Source of the DNA: Flavobacteriales bacterium
GTDB taxonomy: Bacteria; Bacteroidota; Bacteroidia; Flavobacteriales_F; PHOS-HE28
Direction of reading: 5' to 3'
NCBI GenBank assembly: GCA_016788295.1
Contig: JAEUSY010000015.1
Coordinates: forward strand, 1 to 64,000
DNA: 64,000 nucleotides
Below the pieces are notes generated by a model. That model worked only from the letters and a program-made list of their open reading frames with translations. It had not been told where the DNA came from and ran no database searches. Position numbers and translations under genes: made by a program. Numbering within the stretch: position 1 is the first letter of the stretch; the number at the start of each line of letters is the position of its first letter. Below, one piece after another: positions 1 through 8,807 of this stretch.

Positions 1-1
1 C

Positions 2-2419
2 ACCCAGAAGTGCCTGCGCGTCTCGGGCAAGCACAACGACCTGGAGGAGGTGGGCATCGACACGTACCACCACACGATGTTCGAGATGCTCGGCAACTGG
101 AGCTTCGGCGACTACTTCAAGAAGGAGGCGATCGAATGGGCTTGGGAGCTGCTCACCGAGGTGTACGGCATCGACAAGAACAACATCTATGTGACCTACT
201 TCGGCGGCGACGACAAGGACAAGCTGCCCGCCGACCTGGAGACGCGCGACCTGTGGAAGCAGTTCATGGCCGATGACCGCATCCTGCCCTTCAGCCGCAA
301 GGACAACTTCTGGGAGATGGGCGACACCGGTCCGTGCGGGCCGTGCACCGAGATCCACGTGGACGTGCGCACCGCCGAGGAGAAGGCGCAGAAGCCCGGC
401 CGCGAGTTGGTGAACAACGACCACCCCCAAGTGATCGAGATCTGGAACAACGTGTTCATGCAGTTCGAGCGCAAGGCCGACGGCTCGCTCGTGGAGCTGC
501 CCGCCCAGCACGTGGACACCGGCATGGGCTTCGAGCGCCTGTGCATGGTACTGCAAGGGAAGCGCAGCAACTACGACACGGACGTGTTCCAGCCGCTGAT
601 CCAGGCCATCGCGAAGCGGAGCGGCAAGACCTATGGCAAGGACGAGAAGGCCGACATCGCCATGCGCGTGATCGCCGACCACCTGCGTGCCATCAGCTTC
701 GCCATCGCCGACGGTCAACTGCCGAGCAACACCGGTGCGGGCTACGTGATCCGCCGCATTCTGCGGAGGGCCGTGCGTTACGGCTACAGCTTCCTCGGCT
801 TCAATGAGCCCTTCATGCACGAGCTGGTGAAGACCTTGGCCGGTCAGATGGGCGACCAGTTCCCCGAGCTGCGCAAGCAGCAGCAGCTGGTGGAAAGCGT
901 GATGCAGGAAGAAGAGAAGGCCTTCCTGCGCACGCTGGAGCAGGGCACGAAGCGTTTGGAACAAGCGCTCGCAGAGTCGAAAGGAACCCTCGCTGGCGAC
1001 CGCGCCTTCGAGCTGTTCGACACCTACGGCTTCCCCATCGACCTCACGCAGCTCATGGCACGTGAGCAGGGAATGAGCGTGGACATGAAAGGCTTCGAGG
1101 CGGAGCTGCAGAAGCAGAAGGAACGCTCCCGCGCCGCCACGGCCGTCACCACCGGAGATTGGGTGGAGCTCGGCAAAGGCGAAACGGCGTTCATCGGCTA
1201 CGATGAGCTGGCCACAGAGGCGCGCATCCTGCGCTACCGCAAGGTGAGCGGCAAGGGCGGCGACCAGTTCCAGCTCGTGCTCGACCGTACGCCCTTCTAT
1301 GCGGAAGGCGGCGGCCAGGTGGGTGACCAGGGCTGGCTGGTGCAAGGTGCCGATCAGGTCGAAGTGATCGACACCAAGCGTGAGAACCAGCTGATCGTAC
1401 ACTTCACGAAGGAGCTGCCGAAGGACGTGGAGAAGCCGCTCACCGCGCAGGTGAACACGCAGCGCCGCGGCCTCACTGCGCGCAACCACACCGCCACGCA
1501 CCTGCTGCACCACGCCCTGCGCAAGCACCTGGGCACGCACGTGGAGCAGAAGGGTTCGCTCGTGGCGCCCGACCGCCTGCGCTTCGACATCAGCCACTTC
1601 GCCAAGGTGACCCCCGAGGAGCTGGCCACCATCGAGCGCGAGGTGAACGCCATGATCACCGACGACATCGTGTTCGAGGACAAGCGCAACGTGCCCATCG
1701 CCGAGGCGAAGGCCATGGGCGCCATGGCGCTCTTCGGCGAGAAGTACGGCGACAACGTGCGCGTGGTGAAGTTCGGCCCCAGCGTGGAGCTCTGCGGTGG
1801 CACCCACGTGCCGCGTACCGGTGTGATCGGTCCCTTCCGGATCGTGAGCGAGAGCGCGCTGGCCGCGGGCATCCGCCGCATCGAGGCCATCACCAGCGTG
1901 GAGGCCGAGCGCATGATCAACGAGAAGCTCGCGAAGCTGGAGGCCATCGAGGCACTGCTGAAGAACCCCGCCGATGTGGTGGCCGCCGTGCAGAAACTTA
2001 CGGAGCAGAACACCGCGCTCTCCAAGGAACTGGAGAAGGCCGCCCGCGAGAAAGTGAAGCGCTACGCGACGTCGATCCCCGCCAAGGCCACGGCCAACAG
2101 CAAGGGCGTGAAGGTACTCGTGGAACAGCTCGACCTCGATGCCCAGGGCCTGAAGGACCTTGGCTTCACACTGCGCGAAACGCACGCCGACCTCGCCTTC
2201 GTGGCCGGCTCCGTGATCGACGGCAAGCCGCTGCTCGCGGTGTCGCTCGGGAAGCAAGCGCTCGAAGCTACCGGCCTCAAGGCCGTCGACATCATCAAGC
2301 AGATCGGTCCGCTGATCAAGGGCGGTGGCGGTGGCCAACCCGACTTCGCCACAGCCGGAGGCAAGGAGCCCAGTGGCATGGCCGAAGCGCTGAAGAAGGC
2401 GGCGGAGCTGTTGATCTGA
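2..2419 (+). CDS. alaS: Alanine--tRNA ligase, 5' end cut off by the window
   Basis: Charges tRNA-Ala with alanine in the cytoplasm and hydrolyses mischarged Ser/Gly-tRNA-Ala. The frame is open from base 2, so the true start lies outside; by comparison with E. coli AlaRS roughly 65-70 residues are missing. Visible are the class II aminoacylation core just after the edge (GKHNDLEEVG, FEMLGNWSFGDYFK), the second-domain signature NTGAGYVIRRILRRAVRYG, the editing-site zinc ligands HTATHLLHH and CGGTHV, and the Gly-rich C-Ala tail (KGGGGGQPDFATAGG). The 805 visible residues fit a full-length enzyme. It ends 60 bases before the convergent DJ-1-like gene, with no clear terminator hairpin between them. 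Confidence 0.97.
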   Translation, partial: TQKCLRVSGKHNDLEEVGIDTYHHTMFEMLGNWSFGDYFKKEAIEWAWELLTEVYGIDKNNIYVTYFGGDDKDKLPADLETRDLWKQFMADDRILPFSRKDNFWEMGDTGPCGPCTEIHVDVRTAEEKAQKPGRELVNNDHPQVIEIWNNVFMQFERKADGSLVELPAQHVDTGMGFERLCMVLQGKRSNYDTDVFQPLIQAIAKRSGKTYGKDEKADIAMRVIADHLRAISFAIADGQLPSNTGAGYVIRRILRRAVRYGYSFLGFNEPFMHELVKTLAGQMGDQFPELRKQQQLVESVMQEEEKAFLRTLEQGTKRLEQALAESKGTLAGDRAFELFDTYGFPIDLTQLMAREQGMSVDMKGFEAELQKQKERSRAATAVTTGDWVELGKGETAFIGYDELATEARILRYRKVSGKGGDQFQLVLDRTPFYAEGGGQVGDQGWLVQGADQVEVIDTKRENQLIVHFTKELPKDVEKPLTAQVNTQRRGLTARNHTATHLLHHALRKHLGTHVEQKGSLVAPDRLRFDISHFAKVTPEELATIEREVNAMITDDIVFEDKRNVPIAEAKAMGAMALFGEKYGDNVRVVKFGPSVELCGGTHVPRTGVIGPFRIVSESALAAGIRRIEAITSVEAERMINEKLAKLEAIEALLKNPADVVAAVQKLTEQNTALSKELEKAAREKVKRYATSIPAKATANSKGVKVLVEQLDLDAQGLKDLGFTLRETHADLAFVAGSVIDGKPLLAVSLGKQALEATGLKAVDIIKQIGPLIKGGGGGQPDFATAGGKEPSGMAEALKKAAELLI

Positions 2420-2479
2420 GCGATTGGAGCCCGTGGCGCAGCCGAGAAGAGTGCCGCGCTCGACCGCTCACGGATGCTG

Positions 2480-3250
2480 CTATTCCTTGGTCTTCAGAAG
2501 ACCTGCTTCGCGCAGGGCATGGTCATACATGCTTCGCATCATGTCCACTGTGGCACTATCGCATTTCTCGGGCGAGCCATGGTCCATGGGCGGTGATGGG
2601 TCGTAATGCAGACCCAGCTGGACCGCCTTGGCATACTCATCACCCGCGATCAACCGTACCAAGGTGAGGCCCATGTCCATACCCGCTGAGACACCAGCGC
2701 TGGTGATGTACTTGCCGTTCACGACCACTCGAGCAGGGTCATAGCGCGCACCCAACCGCTCCAGTTCTTCAGCCCCATACCAATGCGTGCTCGCGGGGCG
2801 GTCCTTAAGCACACCACTGGCCGCCAGGATCCAAGCGCCAGTGCAGACGCTGCTGGTCCACGTGGTGGTGCGGTCGATGCGTTGGATCCAGTGCTGAACG
2901 GCGGTGTCCTGCGCGGTCTGCAGGGTTTCCACCAGACCGCCCGGGACGAGCAGGATGTATGCGCTATCCACTTCGTGCAGCGCTCGTTCGGCGGTGAGTT
3001 CGATGCCGTTGTCGCTCACCACGGGACCGCGCTCTTTGGCCACGGTAATGATGCGTACGTCCTCCAAGAGGCCCAGGGCTTGCAAGGGGCCTACGGCGTC
3101 AAGTGCGGTGAACCCATCGTAGAGAAGCACAACGATGGGCCGGGCCGTACTGTGTTGCTGAGGACCAGCGGGCAATGAGGGGCCGTTGGAGTGCGTGCAG
3201 GCGGTCAGGCCGGTCAGAATGCCTGCGAAGATGATGGACCTCGGTGACAT
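2480..3250 (-). CDS. DJ-1/PfpI family lipoprotein (class I glutamine amidotransferase-like)
   Basis: A 256-residue protein with a lipoprotein signal (hydrophobic stretch then LTAC lipobox, Cys about residue 18), followed by a complete DJ-1/PfpI domain. The fold is shown by IVVLLYDGFTALDAVGPLQ near residue 40, LLVPGG about residue 100, and the nucleophile elbow SSVCTGAWILAASGVL with its reactive Cys about residue 136. This subgroup resembles the isonitrile hydratase/ThiJ-like branch, but the substrate cannot be deduced from the sequence. The lipobox implies a periplasmic, membrane-anchored location, which is unusual because most family members are cytosolic. It is the last gene of a leftward run that includes a small membrane peptide and a WD40 protein. 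Confidence 0.85.
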   Translation of the reverse strand: MSPRSIIFAGILTGLTACTHSNGPSLPAGPQQHSTARPIVVLLYDGFTALDAVGPLQALGLLEDVRIITVAKERGPVVSDNGIELTAERALHEVDSAYILLVPGGLVETLQTAQDTAVQHWIQRIDRTTTWTSSVCTGAWILAASGVLKDRPASTHWYGAEELERLGARYDPARVVVNGKYITSAGVSAGMDMGLTLVRLIAGDEYAKAVQLGLHYDPSPPMDHGSPEKCDSATVDMMRSMYDHALREAGLLKTKE

Positions 3251-3273
3251 GATGGAACAGGTGATCGGTGGAT

Positions 3274-3304
3274 CCCCTGCACGCCCTTGATCGGCGCGCA
3301 GGGG
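3274..3304. other. GC-rich inverted repeat upstream of the DJ-1-like gene
   Basis: Two 12-base arms (3274-3285 and 3293-3304) pair with a single mismatch around a 7-base loop. It lies 24 bases upstream of the DJ-1-like start and downstream of the small membrane peptide. No T-run follows on either strand, so a classical intrinsic terminator is unlikely; an attenuating or mRNA-stabilising hairpin between two leftward genes is possible. Confidence 0.4.
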
Positions 3305-3335
3305 ACACCACCGTGTTTACGATGTTCGTCCAGAC

Positions 3336-3470
3336 CTATGGCGCTTGGGGATCTTGTGCGCCACTACGCCTGATCAACTGCGCGTACCTCCTGGCCAGGC
3401 GTCGCACGTCCAGGATGCTCTTGGCAGCCAGCAGTGCCAACGCGCCGATGGTGATGTACAGGAGCGTCAT
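3336..3470 (-). CDS. Small single-helix membrane peptide (44 aa), putative
   Basis: A short frame starting ATG at 3470, preceded by an AAAGGA Shine-Dalgarno-like sequence four to six bases upstream. It begins seven bases after the WD40 gene stop on the same strand. The translation is MTLLYITIGALALLAAKSIL followed by a basic tail (DVRRLARRYAQLIRR) and a short polar end. This is a typical layout for a small inner-membrane peptide with the positive tail in the cytoplasm. No family is recognised. It fills an otherwise empty 225-base gap, and its position suggests co-transcription with its neighbours. The call rests on start context and composition only. Confidence 0.42.
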   Translation of the reverse strand: MTLLYITIGALALLAAKSILDVRRLARRYAQLIRRSGAQDPQAP

Positions 3471-3476
3471 GGTCCT

Positions 3477-4691
3477 TTATTGTTTGATGAAATGACGCAC
3501 CCCCTGCGTACCGGCGCCTTGCATGCGCAACAGGTAGGCACCTTGTGCAAGGCCGCTCACATCGATCGGTTGTCCGCTCCAGTTACCTTCAGCAAGCCGT
3601 TCACCCGTAGTGCTGAAGATGGTATAGGTGCGCGGGGCACCATCCTCCGTCCTGATCAGGAGCGCGTCGTTCACCACGTTGCCCAGCAGATCGAAGGTGA
3701 GCGCGGGCCGCAGACCATCCTCTACGGTCAACACGGTCCCAAGTTCGAACACCGCCACATCGCCGTTGGAATTACCGATGGCCACTTTGGTGCCATTGGG
3801 CTGGATGTCCGCCGAATAGACCGTGGTGCCGGATGTGCTGTTGAACGACGCGAACTGTGTACCTGTTGGAAGGCTGTAGGCTCGGGCCTGTCCGTTCCGC
3901 GCCGCCACGATCCAGGTGTTGTCGTCACTGATGTCCACTTGGTACACCGAGCTGCCCGTGTTGAACTGGGCGATCTGTGCATGCGACACGGCATCGTAGA
4001 CGTAGATGTTCCCATTGTTCTTGGCCACCACCACACGGCTGTTGTCCGCGCTCACACGCACGTTGGCGATCGCGGCCGTGGTGTTGGTGTAGGCATGCAG
4101 CAGGTTGCCGGTAGCGGCGTCCCACAGCCGCGCCGTGCCATCCTGGCCGCCTGTTGCGATGAACGCACCGTTGGGTGACCAGTCCACCGACCGGATCGCG
4201 CTGGCACTGGCGTTCACACTGATCAGCAGGTTCCCGGTGGACACGTCGTAGATCCGCACCACGCCATCGCTGCCATCCATCGCCACCTTGCTGCCATCGG
4301 GGCTGAAGTCAAGCGAGTAGCTGCCGCTGACACCCAGATCAATGGTGTGGATCAACGCAGGAACGGCACCGGTGTTGTCGAAGATGAGGAGGTTGCCCAG
4401 CTCCTCGGTAGTGGCGAAGTAGGAGCCACTGCTACTGAAGGAAACGCCCACCAGGCACATCAGGGAGTTGCTCACCTGAAAATCCCAGTCGAGATTGCCG
4501 TTGTTCGCATCCCACACGCGGATGCGGGCCTGTGGGCACTCACTGCCACTGATCAGCTTGGTGCCATCGCCGTTGAAGACCACCGCGTAGGCATCGCGGT
4601 CCAGGTTGTTGCAGGCGCCCGACCACACCTGGGTCTGGGCGGTTACCATCCCGGTGATGCCCAGGATGGTGAGGGTCAAGATCGTTCTCAT
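3477..4691 (-). CDS. Secreted WD40-repeat protein with T9SS type A sorting domain
   Basis: 404 residues. A signal peptide (MRTILTLTILGITGMVTAQ, cleavage near residue 18) is followed by a seven-bladed-propeller-like series of WD40 repeats. Visible units include YAVVFNGDGTKLISGSE, SLDFSPDGSKVAMDGSDG, SVDWSPNGAFIATGGQDG and SADIQPNGTKVAIGNSNG, with the usual DxxxG..RVWD/RLWD/RIYD blade endings. The last about 75 residues form a type A T9SS C-terminal domain (YTIFSTTGERLAEG, VSGLAQGAYLLRMQ, ending HFIKQ), which directs export across the outer membrane and surface attachment. It lies 26 bases downstream of the MbnP-like lipoprotein gene on the same strand. The binding partner is unknown. Confidence 0.88.
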   Translation of the reverse strand: MRTILTLTILGITGMVTAQTQVWSGACNNLDRDAYAVVFNGDGTKLISGSECPQARIRVWDANNGNLDWDFQVSNSLMCLVGVSFSSSGSYFATTEELGNLLIFDNTGAVPALIHTIDLGVSGSYSLDFSPDGSKVAMDGSDGVVRIYDVSTGNLLISVNASASAIRSVDWSPNGAFIATGGQDGTARLWDAATGNLLHAYTNTTAAIANVRVSADNSRVVVAKNNGNIYVYDAVSHAQIAQFNTGSSVYQVDISDDNTWIVAARNGQARAYSLPTGTQFASFNSTSGTTVYSADIQPNGTKVAIGNSNGDVAVFELGTVLTVEDGLRPALTFDLLGNVVNDALLIRTEDGAPRTYTIFSTTGERLAEGNWSGQPIDVSGLAQGAYLLRMQGAGTQGVRHFIKQ

Positions 4692-4717
4692 GGTTCGTTC
4701 GTATTTCTGTTGTTCGT

Positions 4718-5437
4718 TCAGTTCGGTTCACCCAGCACGCGGCTTGTCAGGTTGGCCAGCGCCTGGCGGTTGAAAAGTGATGGTGCGATGCACTGGGGCT
4801 CATCGGCAATGTCGATCCCGTGGAACAGCGCATGCACATCAACGGTGATCATCAAGGTGGCTGTCATCCCCTCGGTCACGCTGGTATGCGCATGGATGCG
4901 GAACATCTCCTGCTCCGCAGGCAGCGCACAACGGATGACGAACGGTTGGTCCTCTGGCGTGATGTGATCGTCGTCGTTGCTGTCCACGACGCCCTTCACT
5001 ACAAGCGCGGACCAGCGGGGATCGCCAGCCGTCGTGTCGCAGAGCGCACCTGTGGGCGGCGCGTGCGGGTCGGAAGGTCCAAGGCGAACATCGAGGTAAT
5101 GTAATTCGCCGGGATCCAGGCGCCCAAGCATCGTGGTCTGCTGTGGCGAAGCGAGGTCAGCAACGATGTGAACGGACGGCCAGCTGCCGATGGGCATGCC
5201 CTGGTCATCCAAGGCTGTTGTTCCGGATAGCATAAAGCCCAGTTCATCCACGCGGCACAGGGTGTGCACAAAGTCGCGCACGAACCTGTCCTGTTCGAGC
5301 GGCAGGCCCCGGTCCGTGAACACGAATCGTACTTCCAAGCGCGTGTCGTCCCTGTTCACGGCCGGGGCAATGCCGTCCTTTTTGCAGCCCGTGAGGGCCA
5401 AAGCGGCAAGGAACACCGCATTTGTAAAGGGTCGCAA
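4718..5437 (-). CDS. Lipoprotein resembling the MbnP copper-binding family (tentative)
   Basis: 239 residues starting with a lipoprotein signal (FLAALALTGCKK, lipobox LTGC). The opening strand (LEVRFVFTDRGLPLEQD, then VDELGFMLSG) resembles the first beta strands of Bacteroidota MbnP-like periplasmic lipoproteins. Four Cys occur in the mature part, and an Asp-rich loop (DSNDDDHITPEDQPF) could bind a divalent metal. The Trp-rich and C-terminal features of well-characterised MbnP are not obvious, so the family call is provisional. The upstream neighbour encodes a small CC..C-motif membrane protein, a pairing that would suit metal handling. Otherwise it is simply a secreted lipoprotein of unknown function. 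Confidence 0.5.
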   Translation of the reverse strand: MRPFTNAVFLAALALTGCKKDGIAPAVNRDDTRLEVRFVFTDRGLPLEQDRFVRDFVHTLCRVDELGFMLSGTTALDDQGMPIGSWPSVHIVADLASPQQTTMLGRLDPGELHYLDVRLGPSDPHAPPTGALCDTTAGDPRWSALVVKGVVDSNDDDHITPEDQPFVIRCALPAEQEMFRIHAHTSVTEGMTATLMITVDVHALFHGIDIADEPQCIAPSLFNRQALANLTSRVLGEPN

Positions 5438-5584
5438 GAGAAGTTAGGTAAATGGTGGGAAGGCGCCCTACCCAAAGCGGAGCAGGTTCCGCCTTAGGTC
5501 GCTGTATACCGGGTGCAGCGTATGGACGCACACCAGTTCACCGGTGGGGACCGGTGCGGGCGTGGGAAGAGTGCACAGCGTAGC

Positions 5585-5977
5585 TCAGGCCGTCCATGGC
5601 ACCGGGTCCGGCACGGTGCGCACCCCCTTCTCCAAGTGGGCCTCGGTAGCGGGGAAGATGCGCAGGGAGGGCATCTGCCCGAAGGAGCTATCGGACCTAT
5701 CCACGATAGCGATCACCTCCACCAGTTCGACGCGAGGTGGCGCTTCGCCGCCGCTCGTTCCAGACGAGGCTGCTTCGAGCCGCTTCGTAAGTTGGCAGCT
5801 TCCCTTACAGCAGTTCTTTTCCATCGGCTTGGTCCGTTCCACGCAGAGCGTGCGGATGATCTCGGCCCGGTCCAGGTGGAACTGTACAAGCACCAAAGCA
5901 GGCGCAAAGACCATGAGCCCGTATGCCATCGCAAGCCCGAGGGCCAAGATGCAGCGTTGGCGCGCCAAGCGGTCCAT
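5585..5977 (-). CDS. Small membrane protein with Cys-rich KNCCKGSCQL motif
   Basis: A 130-residue product when started at the ATG at 5977; an upstream ATG at 6037 would add 20 unlikely residues. One N-terminal transmembrane segment (CILALGLAMAYGLMVFAPALVLV) is followed by FHLDRAEIIRTLCVERTKP and the Cys cluster MEKNCCKGSCQLTKRLE, then a low-complexity tail. Short proteins with the layout helix - Y/FH - LC..R..P - C.G.C.L.K.L recur in Bacteroidota with no assigned function. The clustered Cys may bind a soft metal such as copper, which agrees with the MbnP-like neighbour downstream, but this is inference. Confidence 0.65.
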   Translation of the reverse strand: MDRLARQRCILALGLAMAYGLMVFAPALVLVQFHLDRAEIIRTLCVERTKPMEKNCCKGSCQLTKRLEAASSGTSGGEAPPRVELVEVIAIVDRSDSSFGQMPSLRIFPATEAHLEKGVRTVPDPVPWTA

Positions 5978-6070
5978 GGTTGGCAAAGGTAGTCTTGGAA
6001 GCGTTAGCCGGTGGGTTGGTCCAACGGCATGGTCCAAGCGCTGAAGAAGGCTCCGGAGTTGCTGGGCTGA

Positions 6071-7216
6071 TCAGTCCTTCACGTCGACCTCCGGGATCGG
6101 CCGCAGCAGGATGTTCACGTAGCCATCATACGCGTCCACACGCACGTTCGTACCTGTGAGCGACGGATCGAGCATCACGCGGTAGGGAAGGACCACCACT
6201 TCACCCTCCCCGACGAAGGGAGCCAGCCGCTGCAGAGAAAGCTCGGCGATCAACCGCAGGCGCACGTTGCTGCCGAAGTCCCCGATGGTCAGGTCCTCCA
6301 GTCGGAAGACGTTGCCATGCTTGCGCGCCTTGATCGACCAGATACTGGGGCGGTCCGCATGCACGGAGCTGGCCAGGAGTTCCCAGTCCCGTTCCGTTGT
6401 GGCGTCTTGTTGAAGGACCGTTCGCGCAGCATGGAACATGGCATCCAGCAGCGCTTCGTTCAGGCCGTCAATGTCAGTTGTTCGGATGCGGTTCGTGGTA
6501 TCGCAGCGTAGACGGCCGTTCGGCGCATAGATCGCCATGGACAGGCGCTCCTTGCGTGCCTGCTCGACCCGTTGGAGGCTGTCTCGGCGTACGGCATCGC
6601 GAAGGGCTGCTCGTTGCGCTTCCTCCTTGGCCTCCCAGGCTTCGTGTGCGCGAAGCGCTTCTGTGCCCTCCTGGATCAACGCTTCCAATACCGAGGCACA
6701 GCCACAAGCGGTCGGGGGAAGACCCTCCACACGGTTGCCGTTCCGCTCGAACGCACGTCTGCACAGTTCGCGCTCCAGGTTGCGCGCTTCTGCAAGGGCC
6801 TGCTGCTGTTCCGCCGCCGAAGGGTAGCCGTCCACCGTTCCCAGCGCCACCATCCGCTCGTAGTTCCTGAACCCCTGCTGAAGCCCACTGGTGCTTTGCC
6901 CGCTGATGCGAGCTTCATGCAGGTAACACAGGAAGTTCAGGAACAGCGCCTCCTGCTGCCGGGCCATGCGCGTGGGGTGCTGTTGCCGGGTGTCCACCGG
7001 ATCGGCGGTATCCGCCAACTGATGGCGCAGTTCGGTGATGGCGCGCAGCTGTTCGTTCGCATCGGCATTGTGCTGGATGCGGGTGCGGTAGAAGGTGCGG
7101 CGGTCGGGGTCGGGTTGGGCATGGATCGCGGCGGCAATGCACAGCTGGAACACCAGAATGCAAAAGGTCCTCCAGAAGAGGCCTCTAGATATGTTTCGGG
7201 GAGGAAATACAAGCAT
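6071..7216 (-). CDS. Secreted protein of unknown function (381 aa)
   Basis: Started at the ATG at 7216 because it gives a clean signal peptide (hydrophobic WRTFCILVFQLCIAAAIHAQ), whereas the longer frame adds 45 implausible residues. The mature protein has an alpha-helical N-terminal half rich in Ala/Glu/Arg (LAEARNLERELCRRAFERNG, then AHEAWEAKEEAQRAALRDAV), which may form a coiled coil. A possible disulphide pair occurs in TACGCASVL. The C-terminal half is more beta-like and ends NILLRPIPEVDVKD. No known domain is recognised and no T9SS tail is seen. Flanking genes are leftward but separated, so it may be transcribed alone. Confidence 0.7.
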   Translation of the reverse strand: MLVFPPRNISRGLFWRTFCILVFQLCIAAAIHAQPDPDRRTFYRTRIQHNADANEQLRAITELRHQLADTADPVDTRQQHPTRMARQQEALFLNFLCYLHEARISGQSTSGLQQGFRNYERMVALGTVDGYPSAAEQQQALAEARNLERELCRRAFERNGNRVEGLPPTACGCASVLEALIQEGTEALRAHEAWEAKEEAQRAALRDAVRRDSLQRVEQARKERLSMAIYAPNGRLRCDTTNRIRTTDIDGLNEALLDAMFHAARTVLQQDATTERDWELLASSVHADRPSIWSIKARKHGNVFRLEDLTIGDFGSNVRLRLIAELSLQRLAPFVGEGEVVVLPYRVMLDPSLTGTNVRVDAYDGYVNILLRPIPEVDVKD

Positions 7217-7446
7217 GGTGTGCTCTACACGAATGACCCTGAAAGTATTTGTTCCGTTACAATACAGATGCCGGAACATACCGAGTTGCACAAAGCTCGC
7301 TTCACAGGGTCGTTGAACGTCGATGTGAGGGGCATGAGGCCTACCGCACAAGTCAGGTCGCTATTGTAAGCACAAGCTTGATAAGCCACAGACGGCGGCA
7401 AGGAACCTGGCGGCATGGCCTATGCCTCGAGCAAAGCGGCAGAGCT
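7217..7446. other. Intergenic region, no gene seen
   Basis: About 230 bases between two leftward genes. It must hold the promoter for the secreted protein gene that starts at 7216. No convincing -33/-7 pair, terminator hairpin or short ORF with plausible composition was found. Confidence 0.4.
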
Positions 7447-8178
7447 TCAGGGCTGATCGATCGCCTTGTCCAAACGCTCGATCATCCGCTCTGTGGCGGT
7501 GCGCTGTTTCTCCAGCACGACCAACGCGATCTCGCTGAGGACGCGACGTTGCTCAATGCTCTCGTAGAGCCGGAAACGGTCCTGGCCGCTGAGCGCTGTG
7601 TTCGTCTCCAGCCGTCCTTGCGCATCCCGCGAAAAGCTCGGTGCGTTGCTGGCCGCGTAGAGACTGAACAGCTCGTCGATGAGCCGGTTGTTGGTGTTGA
7701 CCACCTGGGTGGTGTAGTCCAGTTGCTGGTGATAGCGCATGAGCTCTGTACGCAGACGGGGGTCGCCGATCAGGTTCATGCCGCCGGTGGAGAGCAGCAC
7801 CTTGAAGGTGGCATCGCTGGCCACGAAGGTCTTTCGCCAGCCCAGGTTGCGGCTGCCGTAGAGCCTGCGCTCCAGGTCCTCCAGGCCCATGTGGCCGGTA
7901 AAGAAGGCCATCGCCGAATCGGCCCGCAGGATCATGCTGGAATCGTGCACCATCTGGGTGCGGATCACCTCCAACTGCAGGTTCAGGTCCTCCCGAAGGT
8001 TCTCCAAGTGGACCTTTTCCGAGGCCCGGTCCCGTTGGTCCGCTTTCCAGGTGTTCAGCTGCAAGGCGATGAGGATGCCGATCACCACCAGGATGATCTC
8101 GCCCACGGCATAGACCAGGTAGCGCTGGAGGCGACCCTCGCTGAGCAGGCGTTTGCGGACCGCGTTGAAGACCTTCAT
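7447..8178 (-). CDS. DUF6090 family membrane protein
   Basis: 243 residues. The N-terminus carries the family hallmark: a short basic segment (RKRLLSEGRLQRYLVYAVGE) running into one transmembrane helix (IILVVIGILIALQLNTW). It continues as a long amphipathic helical region starting ENLREDLNLQLEVIRTQ, which probably forms a coiled coil in the periplasm. Such proteins are common and often multicopy in Flavobacteriales; no function has been established. The end of the gene (ERMIERLDKAIDQP) is intact. It is separated from the upstream leftward gene by a hairpin at 8264-8300 that likely terminates that gene. Confidence 0.88.
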   Translation of the reverse strand: MKVFNAVRKRLLSEGRLQRYLVYAVGEIILVVIGILIALQLNTWKADQRDRASEKVHLENLREDLNLQLEVIRTQMVHDSSMILRADSAMAFFTGHMGLEDLERRLYGSRNLGWRKTFVASDATFKVLLSTGGMNLIGDPRLRTELMRYHQQLDYTTQVVNTNNRLIDELFSLYAASNAPSFSRDAQGRLETNTALSGQDRFRLYESIEQRRVLSEIALVVLEKQRTATERMIERLDKAIDQP

Positions 8179-8263
8179 GGTGCCAACGAATGTAGGTGAA
8201 CCCGCCTTTGCCTACGGCGGCTGTAGGAAGGAGGGGTTTCCCAGCACCATGCCCCCGAACACA

Positions 8264-8300
8264 ACAAAGCCCCTTCCGAGCGCATCGGAAAGGGCCTTGT
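8264..8300 (-). terminator. Intrinsic terminator of the upstream leftward membrane-protein gene
   Basis: Two 16-base arms (8264-8279 and 8285-8300) pair with two mismatches around a 5-base loop. Read on the minus strand the hairpin is followed by a T-rich stretch (TTGTTGTGTT). It begins 29 bases after the stop of the 152-residue membrane protein, which fits transcription termination before the DUF6090 gene. Confidence 0.7.
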
Positions 8301-8328
8301 GGTGACGTGAAGCGGATGGTCTGCTACC

Positions 8329-8787
8329 TCACGCCAGCTGAGGGCGCTGGCGCGACACTTTGTGCGAGGGGGGCAGGGGCACATCGGCGCCATGCACCGG
8401 GCCGAGGTAGCGGGTCTCGTAGTCCAGGCCGATGTTCAGGATGTACAGGCCGTTCAGCAGGATCACCAGCACATAGTCCAGCGTGGTGCGCTTGCCAAAG
8501 CTCTGGCACACCTCGATCCACACCTTGGGCATGAAGTAGAGCTGGCCGTAGAGCGGGATGAAGAAGTAGAGCACATGGCTGGCGGGGCGCCCCACCACTT
8601 TCAGGAACACCACCAGGTTCCAGAAGGGTACAATGGAGGCGATACCGGGCTGGCCGGCCTTTTCGTAAAGCCGCCATTGGGCCGCAACGGCGATGATACC
8701 AGCGAAGATCAGGGCGTAGTAAAGGGTGTTGCCCATGATGGCGTACAGGTGGTCGTGCGCGTCGAGGAGGGGTTGTAGGATGTTCAT
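8329..8787 (-). CDS. DUF5684-like integral membrane protein
   Basis: 152 residues with about four transmembrane segments. It shows the conserved pattern of small membrane proteins annotated as DUF5684 or signal-peptidase-I-associated: YEKAGQPGIASIVPFWNLVVFLKVVGRP, then FFIPLYGQLYFMPKVWIEVCQSFGK, then a hydrophobic stretch with ILNIGLDYE. No Ser/Lys peptidase catalytic residues are present, so it is not a signal peptidase. The role is unknown. The C-terminal tail after RYLGPVHGADVPLP is polar and basic. Confidence 0.75.
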   Translation of the reverse strand: MNILQPLLDAHDHLYAIMGNTLYYALIFAGIIAVAAQWRLYEKAGQPGIASIVPFWNLVVFLKVVGRPASHVLYFFIPLYGQLYFMPKVWIEVCQSFGKRTTLDYVLVILLNGLYILNIGLDYETRYLGPVHGADVPLPPSHKVSRQRPQLA

Positions 8788-8807
8788 GGCCGCAGGTATT
8801 GGTTCAA

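Noticed and set aside
8329-8787. Signal peptidase I
   Set aside because: Database labels sometimes use this name for such proteins, but there is no catalytic Ser/Lys motif in the sequence.
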